Shown here: positions 6,162 through 7,860 of the stretch, one piece after another | Position numbering within the stretch: position 1 is the stretch's first letter | How the letters are laid out: each line of letters opens with the position of its first letter | Assembly (NCBI GenBank): GCA_039934635.1 | Contig: JBDTLT010000250.1 | Span: forward strand, 1 to 7,860 | DNA: 7,860 bases | Origin: DATLFA01 sp039934635 | GTDB lineage: Bacteria; Actinomycetota; Acidimicrobiia; Acidimicrobiales; WLNW01 | Reading direction: 5' to 3' | The notes under the pieces: model-generated | The model's input: the letters and a program-made list of their open reading frames with translations, nothing else | Database searches by the model: none | Told to the model about the DNA's origin: nothing | Translations under genes and position numbers: made by a program

Positions 6162-7849
6162 GCGCGGGCCACTGCGTCGTGGATGCGACGGTGCACCGCA
6201 ACATTGTCGGCACGGTCGGTGTGCGCGACAACGACCCGCACGCCGGGTGCGTCGGTCGCCTTCATGAAGGCGACCGAGAACTCTTCAACCGTACCGACGG
6301 CGACAGCCTCCAGGTGGTGGGCGCGTGCCAGGGCGGCGATGTCGGTGCCGTGCGGCGTGCCGAACAGCAGCTCGAAGCGCTCGCGATCCAGCGCGTCGGC
6401 CTGCGCGAGGAACGAGAAGATGCCCCCACCGTCATTGTCGATCACCACGATCGTGAGATCGATCGGTCGACGCGCGAGTGCGATCAGCGCCGACGAGTCG
6501 TGCAGGAACGCGATGTCGCCGACGAGTGCGACGACGCGCCGACCGGCCAACGCCAGACCGATTGCCGTCGACACGACGCCGTCGATGCCGTTGGCACCGC
6601 GGTTGGCGTAGTGCATGACTCTGTCGCGGCACCCGCCGTACCATTCGATGTCGCGTACGGGCATCGACGACGCCGCCACCACCGCGGAGTGGTCGGGTGA
6701 ATGCTCGGCGACGATCTGCGCGATCAGCGGTTCGCTCAGTGCGCCATCCGCAACGAGCTCGCCCGAGATCACCTGCTCGGCCTTTTGTTCGGCGGATGTC
6801 CACGACCGCAGCCATTGCGCGTCGGCGGCAGTGACGAGCGGCGCGATGGTCGCCGCCAACAACGACGCGGTCGCCTGCACGCGCATCGTCGGGCGCCGGT
6901 CGGGCTCGATCCACACACCGTGGCGGTCGACGATCACGAGGTCGGGCGGCGCCGCCAACCATTGCGTCACCACCTTCGAGGCCCACGGGTCACCGATGCG
7001 CACCACGACCTCGGCGCGCTGTGCGGCCGCCCATTCGTCGACGCGTAACAACGCGTCTGCGTGAGCGATGGCAGGCGAGCCCTCGAGACGGGCACCACTG
7101 CGCGCATCGGCCAGTACCGGCCATCCGAGCGCCTCCGCCAACCGATGCACGGCGCGCGCGTCGTCGACGCCGTAGCCGGCAACGAGCACACCACGACGGC
7201 CGCTCACCAACCGCACCAACTCCTCGACGGTGGACGGGTCGAGCGGCGTTTCGACAGTTGTCGATGCGTCGTGCGCCGCGTCATTCACCGGAGGCAACGA
7301 CCCCGCGAGACCGAGCAATGGTTCGCGAAACGGCAAGTTCATCTGCACCGGGCCGGGCACCGGGCCGACGCACGCCGCGAATGCTCCGGCGGCGATCGCC
7401 CGCCACTCACCGCGCTGGGACTCGACGGGCACGCCGGCATCGATGAAGGCCCGCACCGATCGGCCATAGAGATCGACCTGGTCGATCGTCTGTGGCGCGC
7501 CGACCCCTTGCAACTCGGGCGGACGGTCGGCCGTGAGCGCGAGCAGTGGCACGCGCGCCAGGTCGGCTTCGACCACCGCAGCATGCAGGTGCACCGTTGC
7601 CGTCCCGCTGGTCGTCAGCACGATCGCCGGCCGACCGCGGGCCAAACCCACACCGAGCGCGGCGAACGCAGCCGAACGTTCGTCATGGTGGATCGACACC
7701 GCGATCTCGGACCGCGCCGCCAGCGCCAGCGCCATCGGTGTCGAACGCGAACCCGGAGCGATGCAGGCGTGCGTCACGCCGAGACGGATCCACGTGTCGA
7801 CAAAGGTCGCGCAACCCGTCGCCGCGATGTCAGCTTCGCTCTCGGCCAT
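6149..7849 (-). CDS. menD: SEPHCHC synthase MenD (ThDP-dependent, menaquinone pathway)
   Basis: MenD joins isochorismate and 2-oxoglutarate, with ThDP and magnesium, to form SEPHCHC, the second dedicated menaquinone step; it is cytosolic. The 566 residues are full length for the family. The N-terminal PYR domain has CIAPGSRSTPMALAL, HHDERSAAFAALG with the ThDP-activating Glu at 57 (E55 in E. coli), LTTSGTATVHLHAAVVEAD and LTADRPPELQGVGAPQTIDQ. The C-terminal PP domain has HYANRGANGIDGVVSTAIG, the ThDP/magnesium motif from G444-D445 to N472, and DNDGGGIFSFL. ATG 7849 gives the usual N-terminus, but the frame is open for the last 11 bases of the window, so an upstream start cannot be excluded; the GGAG right before the ATG is too close to be a normal ribosome site. 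It converges with menF, its pathway partner, and ends inside a 14-bp duplication. Confidence 0.96.
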   Translation of the reverse strand: MAESEADIAATGCATFVDTWIRLGVTHACIAPGSRSTPMALALAARSEIAVSIHHDERSAAFAALGVGLARGRPAIVLTTSGTATVHLHAAVVEADLARVPLLALTADRPPELQGVGAPQTIDQVDLYGRSVRAFIDAGVPVESQRGEWRAIAAGAFAACVGPVPGPVQMNLPFREPLLGLAGSLPPVNDAAHDASTTVETPLDPSTVEELVRLVSGRRGVLVAGYGVDDARAVHRLAEALGWPVLADARSGARLEGSPAIAHADALLRVDEWAAAQRAEVVVRIGDPWASKVVTQWLAAPPDLVIVDRHGVWIEPDRRPTMRVQATASLLAATIAPLVTAADAQWLRSWTSAEQKAEQVISGELVADGALSEPLIAQIVAEHSPDHSAVVAASSMPVRDIEWYGGCRDRVMHYANRGANGIDGVVSTAIGLALAGRRVVALVGDIAFLHDSSALIALARRPIDLTIVVIDNDGGGIFSFLAQADALDRERFELLFGTPHGTDIAALARAHHLEAVAVGTVEEFSVAFMKATDAPGVRVVVAHTDRADNVAVHRRIHDAVARAITP

Positions 7850-7860
7850 CTCCGCTTCGC

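Noticed and set aside
6100..6170. Intrinsic terminator between menF and menD
   Set aside because: No GC-rich hairpin followed by a T-run on either strand; the only structure is a direct, not inverted, repeat.

Overview
The window looks like a chromosomal housekeeping stretch from a high-GC actinobacterium. The best taxonomic clue is a mycothiol synthase (MshD), because mycothiol is made only by Actinobacteria. The menaquinone genes, GTG starts and strongly GC-biased wobble positions agree. Gene order and sequence style suggest Acidimicrobiia (Ilumatobacter-like), but that is an inference. I see no mobile element, tRNA, rRNA, CRISPR array or sign of recent transfer, and coding density is close to complete.

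Layout, left to right. (1) 1-1400, minus strand: histidinol dehydrogenase (hisD). Its frame runs with no stop into the start of histidinol-phosphate aminotransferase (hisC) and leaves the window still open, so HisD and HisC appear to be fused. (2) About 1401-1481: a short divergent promoter region. (3) 1482-1685, plus: a small, charged, probably helical protein of unknown function. Its 3' half is antisense to the 3' end of the next gene. (4) 1577-2353, minus: endonuclease III (nth). (5) 2354-2404: a 51-bp divergent promoter region. (6) 2405-6130, plus: a compact operon mshD-rlmN-menG-menF in which every junction is a 4-base GTGA or ATGA overlap. (7) 6131-6148: an 18-bp convergent gap carrying part of a 14-bp tandem duplication. 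(8) 6149-7849, minus: menD, whose frame is still open at the right edge.

How the genes fit together. MenF (chorismate to isochorismate), MenD (isochorismate to SEPHCHC) and MenG (the final methylation) are three steps of menaquinone synthesis, so this is part of a men locus split between two converging transcripts. MshD completes mycothiol, the thiol redox buffer. RlmN methylates 23S rRNA (and tRNA in some bacteria). Nth repairs oxidised pyrimidines. The HisD-HisC polypeptide would carry two steps of histidine synthesis.

I found no wholly new system. The points most worth a second look are the HisD-HisC fusion, the MshD with a halved N-terminal GNAT domain, the wobble-aligned antisense overlap of nth with the small unknown gene, and a repeated TANNNT-8nt-start pattern that suggests leaderless transcripts.
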